64,000 nt of DNA from NCBI RefSeq assembly GCF_004795255.1, contig NZ_SSBQ01000002.1, positions 2,499,501-2,563,500 of the forward strand, read 5' to 3'. Shown piece by piece: positions 25,294 through 34,301 of this stretch. The translations under genes and the position numbers were made by a program. This DNA comes from Streptomyces sp. RKND-216 (GTDB taxonomy: Bacteria; Actinomycetota; Actinomycetes; Streptomycetales; Streptomycetaceae). How positions within the stretch are numbered: position 1 is the stretch's first letter; every line of letters starts with the position of its first letter. The notes below the pieces were generated by a model. The model was not told where the DNA came from and did no database searches. It saw only the letters and a program-made list of their open reading frames with translations.

Positions 25294-25366
25294 TCGGTGA
25301 TCCCTACTGTACGGCATGCCCGGCCCATTCACGAAATCCGTTCCCGGCACCCGTACGATGACCGCC

Positions 25367-25792
25367 ATGACAGGGCGGCAGCGGCGTTCGGCGCGGCACG
25401 GTCGGGCACGAGCCCTGCCGGTACTGGTGCTCGTGCTGCTGGCCGGCGTGCTGGCCATGCACGGCCTGGGACCGACCCCGGCCCCCACGGCAGACCGGGG
25501 GCACGGCCACCACGCCGCCGCTCCGGTGACAGCGCCCGCGTCCGCGCACGGCCGGGCATCCGCGCCGTGCGGGAACGCCGCGCTCACCGAGGGCGGTCAC
25601 GACGGCCACCTCCGGCACGCGGACGCCACCTGCGCGGCCGCCGGCGTGGCCGGCGCACCCGCCCTGCCGGACCTCCCGCGGTCCGCCGAGGCCCCGGTCG
25701 CGGACGCCGCGCCCGCTCTCCCGGGCCGCAGCGACACCCGGGGCACCCGCGCCCCGCCCTCCCTCAGCGCCCTGCAACTCCTGCGCATATAG
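25367..25792 (+). CDS. DUF6153-like small exported protein
   Basis: 141 residues. Arg-rich start, one hydrophobic segment LPVLVLVLLAGVLAMHGLG (about 17-35), then a His/Gly/Ala-rich exterior part with HGHH, GGHDGHLRH and two cysteines: features of the DUF6153 family that often precedes DUF305 genes in Streptomyces. I take ATG 25367 because TACGAT (25354-25359) is a -10 box 7 nt ahead, implying a leaderless mRNA; ATG 25358 overlaps the box. The histidines suggest copper or other metal binding. Family name is from memory of genome neighbourhoods. Confidence 0.7.
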   Translation: MTGRQRRSARHGRARALPVLVLVLLAGVLAMHGLGPTPAPTADRGHGHHAAAPVTAPASAHGRASAPCGNAALTEGGHDGHLRHADATCAAAGVAGAPALPDLPRSAEAPVADAAPALPGRSDTRGTRAPPSLSALQLLRI

Positions 25793-25870
25793 GCGCGCCC
25801 GGCCGCGACGCCACCCGGCGCGCGGCCCCGCCCGCCCGACCTTCACACAACGCACAGGAGTCGCTTCACC

Positions 25871-26563
25871 ATGACCACGAACCGTTTCACCGCACGCCGT
25901 TCCCGCGTCCACCGGGCGGCGGGGTCCGCTGTCGCGGTCACCGCCGCCCTCGTCCTCGCCGCCTGCGGCGGCGCAGGCGGCACCTTCGGGCAGGGCGGCG
26001 GCCGCGGCGCCGAGGCCGCCGCCTCGCCGTCCGCCTCCGCCCCGCAGGAGACGCAGCGGCACAACGCCGCCGACGTCGCCTTCGCCCAGGGGATGATCCC
26101 GCACCACCGCCAGGCGGTCACCATGTCCGGACTGTCTGGGACCCGGGCCGCCTCGGGCGAGGTGCGGGAGCTGGCGGAGAAGATCGAGAAGGCCCAGGCT
26201 CCGGAGATCAGGACGATGTCCCGCTGGCTGAGGACGTGGGGGGAGAAGGTGCCCTCGGGCGACACCCACGGCGGGCAGGACGGCGCCTCCGGTCACGACG
26301 GTCACGGCGGCCACGGGTCCGGGGAGCCGATGCCCGGCATGCTGTCCGCCGACGACATGACGGAGCTGGAGGAGTCCACGGGCACGTCCTTCGACGAGGC
26401 CTTCCTGCGTCTGATGATCGAGCACCACGAGGGCGCGGTCGCGATGGCGGGGACCGAGCTCAAGGAGGGCGCGTACCAGCCCGCCCTGGACCTCGCCGAC
26501 ACGATCATCGAGGCGCAGACCGCCGAGATCGCCGCGATGCGGAAGATGCTCGGCGGGCACTGA
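25871..26563 (+). CDS. DUF305 lipoprotein, probable copper-binding
   Basis: 230 residues. Signal peptide with lipobox VLAAC (Cys about 32). Two DUF305 half-repeats: FAQGMIPHHRQAVTMS (about 70-86) and FLRLMIEHHEGAVAMAGTEL (about 176-195), each with the paired HH and nearby Met residues. Between them is a His/Gly-rich loop (HDGHGGHGSG). Periplasmic-side copper storage or handling is the usual proposal for the family. ATG 25871 follows AGGAG. 78 bp downstream of the DUF6153-like gene and probably cotranscribed with it. Confidence 0.9.
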   Translation: MTTNRFTARRSRVHRAAGSAVAVTAALVLAACGGAGGTFGQGGGRGAEAAASPSASAPQETQRHNAADVAFAQGMIPHHRQAVTMSGLSGTRAASGEVRELAEKIEKAQAPEIRTMSRWLRTWGEKVPSGDTHGGQDGASGHDGHGGHGSGEPMPGMLSADDMTELEESTGTSFDEAFLRLMIEHHEGAVAMAGTELKEGAYQPALDLADTIIEAQTAEIAAMRKMLGGH

Positions 26564-26675
26564 GCCCGCGGGGGCCGGTTGCGGGGTGCGGCACGACCCG
26601 GCACCGGCCCTCGGCCGCCGCCTCCCTGTCCCCGTTCGCCCCGACGGTGTCGCGGATCACCCGCACGCAGCACAC

Positions 26676-26686
26676 TGGTCTCTCCA
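26676..26686 (+). promoter_or_regulatory. FadR/LldR-type GntR operator candidate
   Basis: TGGTCTCTCCA fits TNGTNNNACNA (the FadR-subfamily GntR consensus) except one base, 79 bp upstream of glcD. LldR and GlcC, which control lactate and glycolate genes, belong to this subfamily. No GntR gene is in the window. Confidence 0.4.
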
Positions 26687-26722
26687 TCCGCCCGCAGCCG
26701 ACGAGAAGACACCGGAGGAACG

Positions 26723-26758
26723 ATGGGGACGACGAGCCGCCCGGGGGCGGGCCGATGA
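26723..26758 (+). CDS. possible 11-residue leader ORF coupled to glcD
   Basis: ATG 26723 has the best ribosome site of the region (GGAGGAACG) and encodes MGTTSRPGAGR, ending in TGA that overlaps the glcD ATG (ATGA at 26755-26758). glcD itself has no good site. It may serve to bring ribosomes to glcD. Evidence is position only. Confidence 0.4.
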   Translation: MGTTSRPGAGR

Positions 26759-28206
26759 CCGCGCACACCGAACGGGCCGCCGGGCGCGCCACACCCCCGA
26801 GTGAGCGGACCGACACCGCCGCCGAAGGGCGGACCGGCGAACTCGCCGACGCACTCGCCGCGCTCGTCGGCCGGGAACACGTACGGGTCGAGCCCGGGCA
26901 GCTCGCCGCATACGCCCGGGACGCCACCCCGCTGTTCCACGCGCCACCGGACGTGGTGGTGTTCCCCGGCAGCACCGCGGAGGTCGCCGCCGTGCTGCGG
27001 CTGGCCACCGAACGCGGTGTGCCGGTGGTCCCGCGCGGCGCGGGCTCCAACCTGTGCGCCGGGACCGTCGCCCTGCACGGCGGGGTGATGCTGGTCCTGA
27101 CCCGCCTGAACCGCGTGCTGGAGATCAGCCCCGGCGAACTGCTCGCCCGGGTGCAGACCGGAGTGACGACCGCGCAGCTCGCCGACGCCGCCGGTGATGC
27201 CGGGCTGCTCTACGCCCCCGACCCGGGCAGCCGCACCGTCTCCACCGTCGGCGGCAACGTCGCCACCTGCGCGGGCGGCCTGCGCGGCCTGAAGTACGGC
27301 GTGACCCGCAACTACGTGCTCGGCCTGGAGGCCGTGCTGCCCACCGGCGAGATCGTGCGTACCGGCGGCCGGCTGTGGAAGGACGTCGCGGGCTACGACC
27401 TCACCCGCCTGCTCACCGGCTCCGAGGGCACCCTCGCGGTGATCACCGAGGTGACCGTGGCGCTGCTGCCGAAGCCCGCCGACACCGGCACCGGCGTCGC
27501 CTACTTCGATTCGCTCGCCGACGCCTCCCGCGCCGTGGCGGCCGTCATCGCCGCGGGCGTCGTCCCGGCGACGCTGGAGTTCCTGGACCGCAAGTGCATC
27601 GAAGCGGTCGAGGCGTTCGCCGGGCTCGGCCTGCGCACCGACGCCGGTGCGCTGCTGCTGTTCGGCGACGACGGCGACCCGTCGGTGGTCGCCGGCAACC
27701 TGAGCCGCATCCAGGAGGTCTGCACCGCCGCCGGCGCCCTGGAGGTCACCCTCGCGGAGAACGTCGCGCGGGCCGACGCGCTGCTCGCCGCCCGGCGCTG
27801 CGGCCTGCCCGCCCTGTCCCGGCTCGGCTCGCTCACCATCCTGGAGGACGCGACCGTGCCCCGGCACCGGCTGGCCGAGATGGTCGGGCGCATCGACGAG
27901 ATCGCCGAACGGCACGGCCTGCTCATCGCCACCTTCGGACACGCGGGCGACGGCAACCTCCACCCCACCTGCGTCGTCGACCCGGACGACACCGGGGCCG
28001 TGGAGCGCGCCCACCAGGCGTTCGGCGAGATCTTCGCCGCAGCCCTCGCACTCGACGGCACCATCACCGGCGAACACGGCGTGGGCGCCGCCAAGCTGCC
28101 CTACCTCGCCGACCGCCTCGGCGACGACCAGATGGCCCTGCTGCGCCGCATCAAGCACGCCTTCGACCCGGCGGGCATCCTCAACCCCGGAAAGCTCGGC
28201 TCATGA
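26755..28206 (+). CDS. glcD: FAD-binding oxidase, glycolate/D-lactate dehydrogenase (GlcD-like)
   Basis: 483 residues. VAO-type FAD domain: VVPRGAGSNLCAG (about 83-95), PGSRTVSTVGGNVATCAGGLRGLKYGVT, LLTGSEGTLAVITE; C-terminal cap with TFGHAGDGNLHPT, TGEHGVGAAKLPYL and the end AFDPAGILNPGKLG. Oxidises a 2-hydroxy acid, passing electrons to the Fe-S partner encoded next (4-bp ATGA overlap with glcF). First structural gene of a five-gene coupled operon with lutABC. Glycolate versus D-lactate cannot be decided; it differs from the alkyl-DHAP-synthase-like protein at 3172-4821, which has the HHH motif instead of the GEHGVG one. Confidence 0.92.
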   Translation: MTAHTERAAGRATPPSERTDTAAEGRTGELADALAALVGREHVRVEPGQLAAYARDATPLFHAPPDVVVFPGSTAEVAAVLRLATERGVPVVPRGAGSNLCAGTVALHGGVMLVLTRLNRVLEISPGELLARVQTGVTTAQLADAAGDAGLLYAPDPGSRTVSTVGGNVATCAGGLRGLKYGVTRNYVLGLEAVLPTGEIVRTGGRLWKDVAGYDLTRLLTGSEGTLAVITEVTVALLPKPADTGTGVAYFDSLADASRAVAAVIAAGVVPATLEFLDRKCIEAVEAFAGLGLRTDAGALLLFGDDGDPSVVAGNLSRIQEVCTAAGALEVTLAENVARADALLAARRCGLPALSRLGSLTILEDATVPRHRLAEMVGRIDEIAERHGLLIATFGHAGDGNLHPTCVVDPDDTGAVERAHQAFGEIFAAALALDGTITGEHGVGAAKLPYLADRLGDDQMALLRRIKHAFDPAGILNPGKLGS

Positions 28207-29324
28207 CGACCGAACCCCCGCAGCCCGGCCCGCCCGCCGAAGGCCCCGGCACCGGGCGCGGCCTCTTCGACAAGCAGCAGCTGGACCGCTGCATCTCGTG
28301 CGGGTTCTGCCTCCCCGCCTGCCCCACGTACTCCCTCACCGGCGACGAGGCGTCCTCCCCGCGCGGCCGCATCACACTGATGCGCGCCCTGGAGACCGGC
28401 GAACTCCCCGCCGACGACCCCACGCTGGCGGAGGAGTCGTCGTACTGCCTGGGATGCCGCGCGTGCGAGACGGTCTGCCCGGCGGGCGTGGAGTACGGGC
28501 AACTGCTGGAACAGTGGCGGGACCACCAGTGGAGCGGCCCGAAGCGGCCATGGATCGTCCGCCTGCTGACCGCGCTGGTCGCCCGGCCGTTCCTGCTGCG
28601 CCTCCAAGGGCTGGTGCGCCGCCACGCCCGTCCGTCCGGCGGCGGCCCGGCCGACGGGCCCTCGCTGATGCTGGGATGCGTCGAACGCGGCCTGTACCCC
28701 GCGGTCTCGCGGGCCGCACTGCGGCTGCGGCCCGAACTGAACGTGCCACCGGGGCAGGGCTGTTGCGGTGCGCTGCACGCCCACAACGGCGACTCCGCCA
28801 CCGGAAAGGCGCTCGCCGAGGAGCTGGGCAGGCGACTGCCCGGCACCCTCGTGACCACCGCAGGCGGCTGCGCCGCCCACCTCGCCCACCACCTTGGCCC
28901 CGACCGGGTGCGGGAGTTCGGCGACCACCTGCACCGCGAGGGCCACGTGCCCGCCGGGCGGGTGACCGTCGACGGCCGCCCGGCCCGCGTCGGGTTGCAG
29001 GACTCCTGCCACCTGCGCAACGGGCTCGGCGTCACCCGCCCGCCGCGCGAACTGATCGCCGCCGTCGCGGAGTACGTGGAGGTGCCGGGCGCCGGGGACT
29101 GCTGCGGCGCCGCCGGCACGTACGCGATGCTCCGGCCGGCGGACAGCCGTGCCGTGCTGGACCCGAAGCTGGCGGCCCTCGCGGAGGCCGACCTCGATTT
29201 CGTCGTCGCCGTCAACCCCGGCTGTCTCCGGCAGCTGCGGCAGGGTCTGCGCCGTACGGGCGCCCGCGCCCGCGCCGTGCACCTCGCGGAACTGCTCGCC
29301 CTGGCGGAGGAGGACCGCACGTGA
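28203..29324 (+). CDS. glcF: glycolate oxidase iron-sulfur subunit-like (GlcF)
   Basis: 373 residues. Two 4Fe-4S motifs near the N-terminus: CISCGFCLPACPTY (about 30-43) and CLGCRACETVCPAG (about 81-94), then two CCG domains (CCGALHAHN and CCGAAGTYAML) that bind a further cofactor/cluster in heterodisulfide-reductase-like proteins. Passes electrons from GlcD to the membrane. ATG 28203 overlaps the glcD stop; its own stop overlaps the lutA GTG. Confidence 0.92.
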   Translation: MTTEPPQPGPPAEGPGTGRGLFDKQQLDRCISCGFCLPACPTYSLTGDEASSPRGRITLMRALETGELPADDPTLAEESSYCLGCRACETVCPAGVEYGQLLEQWRDHQWSGPKRPWIVRLLTALVARPFLLRLQGLVRRHARPSGGGPADGPSLMLGCVERGLYPAVSRAALRLRPELNVPPGQGCCGALHAHNGDSATGKALAEELGRRLPGTLVTTAGGCAAHLAHHLGPDRVREFGDHLHREGHVPAGRVTVDGRPARVGLQDSCHLRNGLGVTRPPRELIAAVAEYVEVPGAGDCCGAAGTYAMLRPADSRAVLDPKLAALAEADLDFVVAVNPGCLRQLRQGLRRTGARARAVHLAELLALAEEDRT

Positions 29325-30115
29325 CCGCCTCCGCACCCGGCCCGGGCGCCGGGCTGCGCGTCGCCCTGTTCGTGACCTGCGTGAACGACGCGCTGTACCC
29401 GGAGACGGGACGGGCGGTCGTACGGCTGCTGGAACGGCTGGGCGTCGAGGTCGACTTCCCCGCGGCCCAGACCTGCTGCGGCCAGCCGCAGTACAACACC
29501 GGCCACCGGCGGGCGGCCGAGCCGCTGCTGCGGCGCACGGCCGCAGCGTTCGCGGGCTACGACCACGTCGTCGCGCCCTCCGGCAGTTGCGTCGCCATGG
29601 TCCGCGACGGCTACCCGCGGATGGGGGATCGGGCCCGGGCCGAGGGCCGCGGCGACGCCCTCGCCGCGGCCGCCGCCGCTCTGGTGCCGCGGGTGCGGGA
29701 ACTGACCGAGTTCCTGGTGGACGTGCTCGGCGTCACCGACGTCGGCGCGTACTACCCGCACACCGTCACCTACCACCCGTCCTGCCACGGGCTGCGGACG
29801 CTGGGGCTGGGGGACCGTCCGCTGCGGCTGCTGCGGGCCGTGCGCGGTCTGACCCTGATCGAGCTGCCCGGCGCCGAGGAGTGCTGCGGTTTCGGCGGCA
29901 CGTTCGCGGTGAAGAACGAGGCCGTGTCGGTGGCCATGGGACGGGACAAGGTGGACCACGCCCTCGCCACCGGCGCCGACACGCTGTGCGGGGCGGACAA
30001 CTCCTGCCTGATGCACCTCGACGGCCTGATCCGGCGGCAGGACGCGCCCGTACGCCCCCTCCACCTCGCCGAGATCCTCGCCGGCACCAAAGCGGACCGG
30101 AGGCCCCCGCGATGA
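29321..30115 (+). CDS. lutA: LutA/LldE family (Fe-S)-binding protein
   Basis: 264 residues; starts VALFVTCVNDALYPETG, the LldE/LutA signature, with the two CCG modules as CCGQPQYN (about 52-59) and CCGFGGTFAVKN (about 188-199). With LutB and LutC it forms the L-lactate oxidising complex known from Bacillus and the LldEFG proteins of other bacteria. GTG 29321 overlaps the glcF stop (GTGA), and the stop overlaps lutB (ATGA), so translation is coupled. Confidence 0.93.
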   Translation: MTASAPGPGAGLRVALFVTCVNDALYPETGRAVVRLLERLGVEVDFPAAQTCCGQPQYNTGHRRAAEPLLRRTAAAFAGYDHVVAPSGSCVAMVRDGYPRMGDRARAEGRGDALAAAAAALVPRVRELTEFLVDVLGVTDVGAYYPHTVTYHPSCHGLRTLGLGDRPLRLLRAVRGLTLIELPGAEECCGFGGTFAVKNEAVSVAMGRDKVDHALATGADTLCGADNSCLMHLDGLIRRQDAPVRPLHLAEILAGTKADRRPPR

Positions 30116-31608
30116 ACACCGCCTACCTCGGGATGCCGACCTTCCCCCGGGCCGCCGCCGGGTCCGTCCGCGACACGCGGCTGCGCGCCAACCTCACGCA
30201 CGCCACGCACACCATCCGCGACAAGCGGGCCGCCGCCGTCGCCGAAATCGACGACTGGGCGCGGTTGCGGCAGGCCGGAAAGGACATCAAGGACCGGACG
30301 CTGCGCCACCTCGACCACTACCTCCTCCAGACCGAACGGGCCGTCACCGCGGCGGGTGGGCAGGTGCATTGGGCGGCGGACGCCGACGAGGCGAACCGCA
30401 TCGTCGCCGACCTGGTCCGCGCCACCGGCGAACGGGAGGTCGTCAAGGTCAAGTCGATGGCCACCCAGGAGATCGGCCTCAACGAAGCGCTCGCCGCCGA
30501 GGGCGTGGCCGCGTACGAGACGGACCTCGCGGAGCTCATCGTGCAGCTCGGCGAGGACCTGCCCTCGCACATCCTGGTCCCGGCGATCCACCGCAACCGC
30601 GGGGAGATCCGCGACCTCTTCCGCGAGGCGATGGGCCGCTGGGGACGGCCGGCGCCCGACACGCTGACCGACCGGCCCTCCGACCTGGCCGAGGCGGCAC
30701 GGCTGCACCTGCGGGAGAAGTTCCTGCGCGCGAAGGTCGCCGTCTCCGGGGCGAACTTCCTCGTCGCCGAGACCGGCACCGTGGTCGTGGTGGAGTCCGA
30801 GGGCAACGGCCGGATGTGCCTCACGCTGCCGGAGACGCTGATCTCCGTCGTCGGCATCGAGAAGGTCGTGCCGACCTGGCAGGACCTGGAGGTGTTCCTG
30901 CAACTGCTGCCGCGCTCCTCCACCGCCGAGCGGATGAACCCCTACACCTCGATGTGGGCCGGTGTGGCGGAGGGCGACGGTCCGCGCGCCTTCCACCTCG
31001 TGCTGCTCGACAACGGCCGCACCGCCACCCTCGCCGACCAGGTGGGCCGGCAGGCGCTGCGCTGCATCCGCTGCTCCGCCTGCCTGAACGTCTGCCCGGT
31101 GTACGAGCGGGCCGGCGGCCACGCGTACGGCTCGCCGTACCCCGGGCCGATCGGCGCCATCCTGACGCCCCAGCTGCGCGGTCTGCAGAGCGATGTGGAC
31201 GCCTCCCTGCCGTACGCCTCCTCGCTGTGCGGCGCCTGCTACGAGGTGTGCCCGGTCGCCATCGACATCCCCGAGGTCCTCGTCCACCTGCGGGAACGGG
31301 TCGCGGAGGAGGCCGCCGGGCACCGCCGGGAGCGGGCGGGCGTACGGGCGGCGACATGGCTGCTGGACCACCCGGCGGCGTACGCGGCAGCCCTGCGGGC
31401 CGGTGCCCGCACCCGGCGTCTCCAGCCGGAACGACTGCGCCTGCCCGGGGCAGCCGGGTCGTGGAGCGCGTCCCGCGACCTGCCCCGCATGCCCGCGGCG
31501 TCCTTCCGCGACTGGTGGCGGGCGCACCGCGCCCGGCCGCGCGACGCCCGGCACGGCGAAGGCGGGCCCGGCGCACCCCCGTTCCGCGAAGGAGGGGAGG
31601 CCCGGTGA
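30112..31608 (+). CDS. lutB: LutB/LldF ferredoxin-type iron-sulfur protein
   Basis: 498 residues, normal for the family. N-terminal LUD domain (about 60-300; VVKVKSMATQEIGLNEAL, FLVAETGTVVVVESEGNGR), then two 4Fe-4S motifs CIRCSACLNVCPVY (about 320-333) and CGACYEVCPVAIDIPE (about 370-385), and a C-terminal tail. Central electron-transfer subunit of lactate oxidation. Overlaps lutA and lutC by 4 bp each. Confidence 0.94.
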   Translation: MNTAYLGMPTFPRAAAGSVRDTRLRANLTHATHTIRDKRAAAVAEIDDWARLRQAGKDIKDRTLRHLDHYLLQTERAVTAAGGQVHWAADADEANRIVADLVRATGEREVVKVKSMATQEIGLNEALAAEGVAAYETDLAELIVQLGEDLPSHILVPAIHRNRGEIRDLFREAMGRWGRPAPDTLTDRPSDLAEAARLHLREKFLRAKVAVSGANFLVAETGTVVVVESEGNGRMCLTLPETLISVVGIEKVVPTWQDLEVFLQLLPRSSTAERMNPYTSMWAGVAEGDGPRAFHLVLLDNGRTATLADQVGRQALRCIRCSACLNVCPVYERAGGHAYGSPYPGPIGAILTPQLRGLQSDVDASLPYASSLCGACYEVCPVAIDIPEVLVHLRERVAEEAAGHRRERAGVRAATWLLDHPAAYAAALRAGARTRRLQPERLRLPGAAGSWSASRDLPRMPAASFRDWWRAHRARPRDARHGEGGPGAPPFREGGEAR

Positions 31609-32255
31609 ACGGCTCCCGCGACCTCGTCCTGGCCCGCATCCGCACCGCCCTCGCGGACGTACCGACCGCGGAGTCGCCGGGCGGCCACCCGGTCGCCCGC
31701 GCCTACCGGAGCGCGCACACCTCCGAGGACCCGGCCGCCCTGCGCACGCTGCTCGCCGAGAACCTCGCCGACTACCGGGCGACCGTCCACCGCACCACGT
31801 CCGGCGCCCTGCCCGCCCTCGTCTCCGAGCTCCTGGCCGCGCGCGGGACCCGCACCCTGGCCGTACCGGCCGACCTGCCGCCACGGTGGCTCACCGCGCT
31901 CCACGGCGTGGAGCTCGTGCGCGACGCGCCCACCCTGACGGCCGCCCGGCTGGACGCCGCCGACAGCGTGCTCACCGGCTGCGCGCTGGCCGTGGCCGAG
32001 ACGGGCACCGTGGTGCTCGACGCCGGTCCCGCGCAGGGACGCCGGGCTCTCACCCTCGTTCCCGACCACCACGTCTGCGTCGTCCATGCCGACCGGATCG
32101 TGGCGTCCGTCCCCCGGGCGCTCCCTCTGCTGGACCCAAGGCGCCCGCAGACCTGGATCTCCGGGCCGTCCGCCACCAGCGACATCGAACTCACCCGCGT
32201 CGAAGGCGTGCACGGCCCCCGCTCCCTGGAGTGCGTCCTCGTCGAGCCGGAGTGA
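31605..32255 (+). CDS. lutC: LutC/LldG LUD-domain protein
   Basis: 216 residues; LUD (DUF162) fold with ADSVLTGCALAVAETGTVVLD and the C-terminal GPSATSDIELTRVEGVHGPR stretch, shown in shortened form, which are characteristic of LutC/LldG. Last gene of the glcD-glcF-lutA-lutB-lutC unit; GTG 31605 overlaps the lutB stop. The combination of GlcDF and LutABC in one operon suggests coordinated oxidation of glycolate or both lactate isomers. Confidence 0.92.
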   Translation: MNGSRDLVLARIRTALADVPTAESPGGHPVARAYRSAHTSEDPAALRTLLAENLADYRATVHRTTSGALPALVSELLAARGTRTLAVPADLPPRWLTALHGVELVRDAPTLTAARLDAADSVLTGCALAVAETGTVVLDAGPAQGRRALTLVPDHHVCVVHADRIVASVPRALPLLDPRRPQTWISGPSATSDIELTRVEGVHGPRSLECVLVEPE

Positions 32256-32284
32256 AACGGCGACCGGGTCGGGCGGCGGCCGGG

Positions 32285-32716
32285 TCAGACGGCGAAGACC
32301 TGGGTGTCGTCGGCGAATGCCTTGAACTCCAGCGCGTTCCCGGCCGGGTCGTGCAGGAACATCGTCCACTGCTCGCCCGGCCGCCCCGCGAAGCGGAGGT
32401 AGGGCTCGATCACGAACGCGGTGCCGGCCGCGCGCAGGCGCTCGGCGAGGGCGTGGAAGGCGTCGACCGTCAGGAGCAGCCCGAAGTGCGGGACGGGGAC
32501 GTCGTGGCCGTCCACAGGGTTGTGGGCACCGCGCGGGGCACCGGGGGCGAGGTGGGTCACGAACTGGTGGCCGTGCAGGTTCCAGTCCACCCAGGTCTCC
32601 TCGCTGCGACCCTGCTCCAGGCCGAGCACGCCGCCGTAGAAGCGGCGGGCGGCCTCCAGGTCGTCGACCGGAACGGCCAGGTGGAACCGCGGGATCGGGG
32701 AATCGGGAACGCTCAC
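32285..32716 (-). CDS. VOC family protein (glyoxalase fold), single domain
   Basis: 143 residues: [22 protein letters not shown] at the start, HGHQFVTHL in the middle, and [19 protein letters not shown] at the end, with His and Glu in the positions that bind metal in active members (H12-like and E130-like), so enzymatic activity is possible. GTG 32716 follows AAGGA. Convergent with lutC. Substrate unknown; could be a dioxygenase or lyase. Confidence 0.87.
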   Translation of the reverse strand: MSVPDSPIPRFHLAVPVDDLEAARRFYGGVLGLEQGRSEETWVDWNLHGHQFVTHLAPGAPRGAHNPVDGHDVPVPHFGLLLTVDAFHALAERLRAAGTAFVIEPYLRFAGRPGEQWTMFLHDPAGNALEFKAFADDTQVFAV

Positions 32717-32787
32717 GTTGCTGCCGTCCTTCCGTCACGTCTGCGTACAGCGGGGCTGCCCCGCGCCTGAAGGGTACGTCCGTCCCC

Positions 32788-32819
32788 TTGACCCGCCCGC
32801 CGCGAATTGGTCTACTCCA
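32788..32819 (+). promoter_or_regulatory. promoter of MFS-anmK with DasR-like box over the -10
   Basis: -35 TTGACC (32788-32793), 17-bp spacer, -10 TCTACT (32811-32816). TGGTCTACTCCA (32808-32819) matches the DasR half-palindromic core TGGTCTAGACCA at 10 of 12 bases and covers the -10. Confidence 0.5.
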
Positions 32820-32879
32820 CCCCCGGGGGGTCACCGTCGATCACACCGCCCCGCCGCGGGCACCGGAAGAGGTCCAGCC

Positions 32880-34301
32880 ATGCCGTCCACCCCACCGGCC
32901 GCCGCCCCGCCGCACCCCCCGTCACCACCCCGCCGGGCACTCGTCGCCGGGTCCGTCGGCAACTTCGTCGAGTGGTACGAGTTCGGCGTCTACGGATACT
33001 TCGCGACCATCATCGCGGCGAACTTCTTCAGCACGGACGGCGCGAGCGACCTCGAGTCGCTGGTCAAGACGTATGCGTCGTTCGCCATCGCCTTCTTCTT
33101 CCGGCCCGTCGGCGCGGCGCTCTTCGGCCGGATCGGCGACCGCATCGGACGCCGGCCGACGCTGATCATGGTGCTGATGCTGATGACCGTCTCCACCACC
33201 CTGATCGGCGTCCTGCCCACCTACGCCACGGTGGGCGCGGCCGCCCCCGTGCTGCTGACGCTGCTGCGCATCCTCCAGGGCCTGTCCGCGGGCGGCGAGT
33301 TCGGCGGCGCCGTGTCCGTCATGACGGAGTTCGCGCCGCCGGGCAGGCGTGGCCTGTACGGCGCGTGGCAGTCGTTCACCGTCGGCCTCGGCCTGCTCGC
33401 CGGCGCCGGCATGGCCGCCGTCCTGGCCACCGTGATGAGTGCGGGAGCCCTGAACGACTGGGGCTGGCGCCTGCCGTTCCTGCTGACGCTGCCGCTGGGC
33501 GGCGTCGCCCTGTGGGTGCGGCTGAAGCTGGACGAGACACCCGAGTTCGTCCGCGAGCACGGCGCCGCCGGGGCGCCGGGCGTGCCGCCGACCACACCGC
33601 CGCCCGCGCCGAAGCCGTCCACGGGGCAGACCGCGAAGGCCATCCTGCTGGGTGCCGGGCGCCTCATGGGCTGGTCCGCGGCCGGCTACACCTTCCTGGT
33701 CGTCATGCCGTCCTACCTCCAGGCCACCCTGAACGCCTCCTTCCAGCAGGCGCTGATCTCAAGCGTGGTGGCCAACGCCGGTTTCGCGGCGATGATCCTG
33801 CCCGCCGGCCGGCTGAGCGACCGCGTAGGCCGCCGGGCCGTGATGCTCACCGGCGCCGTCCTGATCGCGCTGCTGTCCTGGCCGCTGCTGAACCTGCTGC
33901 AGGACCCGGACTCCGGTTCCGTGGCGAAGGGCGTGGCGGTGTTCGCTGCGGGCGCGGCGGTCGGCATGCTGGCCGGTCCGGGGCCCGCCATGCTGTCGGA
34001 GATGTTCCCCACCTCCGTGCGCTACACCGGCCTCGGCCTGTCCTACGCCCTCTCCAACGCCGTGTTCTCCGGCAGCGCGGGCCTGATCATCACGGAGCTG
34101 GTGGCGAGCACCGGCGACGTCGACATCCCCGCCTACTACGCCGCGGCGACCTGTGCCGTCAGTGCCCTCGCGCTGTGGACCCTGCGCGGCGACGACCACC
34201 TGCGCCCGCTGCGCCGGACGGCCGCCGCCGAGTTGGCAGGGGCTCCGCCCGGGGCCGCGCCCGGGGCCGAGGCGGAGACGACCGGGAAGACGGCCGGGTG
34301 A
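32880..34301 (+). CDS. MFS transporter, metabolite:H+ symporter (MHS) type
   Basis: 473 residues, twelve hydrophobic segments. GNFVEWYEFGVYGYFA at the first helix and FGRIGDRIGRRPTLI in loop 2-3 are the MHS subfamily signatures (relatives of ProP, ShiA, KgtP); RILQGLSAGGEFGGAV is helix 5. Imports an organic acid, osmolyte or similar with protons. ATG 32880 follows GGAAGAGG. Its stop overlaps the anmK GTG, so the two are coupled and may share a role in taking up or recycling an amino-sugar-derived compound; the subfamily alone does not predict that. Confidence 0.88.
   Translation: MPSTPPAAAPPHPPSPPRRALVAGSVGNFVEWYEFGVYGYFATIIAANFFSTDGASDLESLVKTYASFAIAFFFRPVGAALFGRIGDRIGRRPTLIMVLMLMTVSTTLIGVLPTYATVGAAAPVLLTLLRILQGLSAGGEFGGAVSVMTEFAPPGRRGLYGAWQSFTVGLGLLAGAGMAAVLATVMSAGALNDWGWRLPFLLTLPLGGVALWVRLKLDETPEFVREHGAAGAPGVPPTTPPPAPKPSTGQTAKAILLGAGRLMGWSAAGYTFLVVMPSYLQATLNASFQQALISSVVANAGFAAMILPAGRLSDRVGRRAVMLTGAVLIALLSWPLLNLLQDPDSGSVAKGVAVFAAGAAVGMLAGPGPAMLSEMFPTSVRYTGLGLSYALSNAVFSGSAGLIITELVASTGDVDIPAYYAAATCAVSALALWTLRGDDHLRPLRRTAAAELAGAPPGAAPGAEAETTGKTAG

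Noticed and set aside
24093..25328. Minus-strand 411-codon frame around the initiator tRNA
   Set aside because: It reads through the tRNA and is out of frame with the VOC protein; a compositional artefact.
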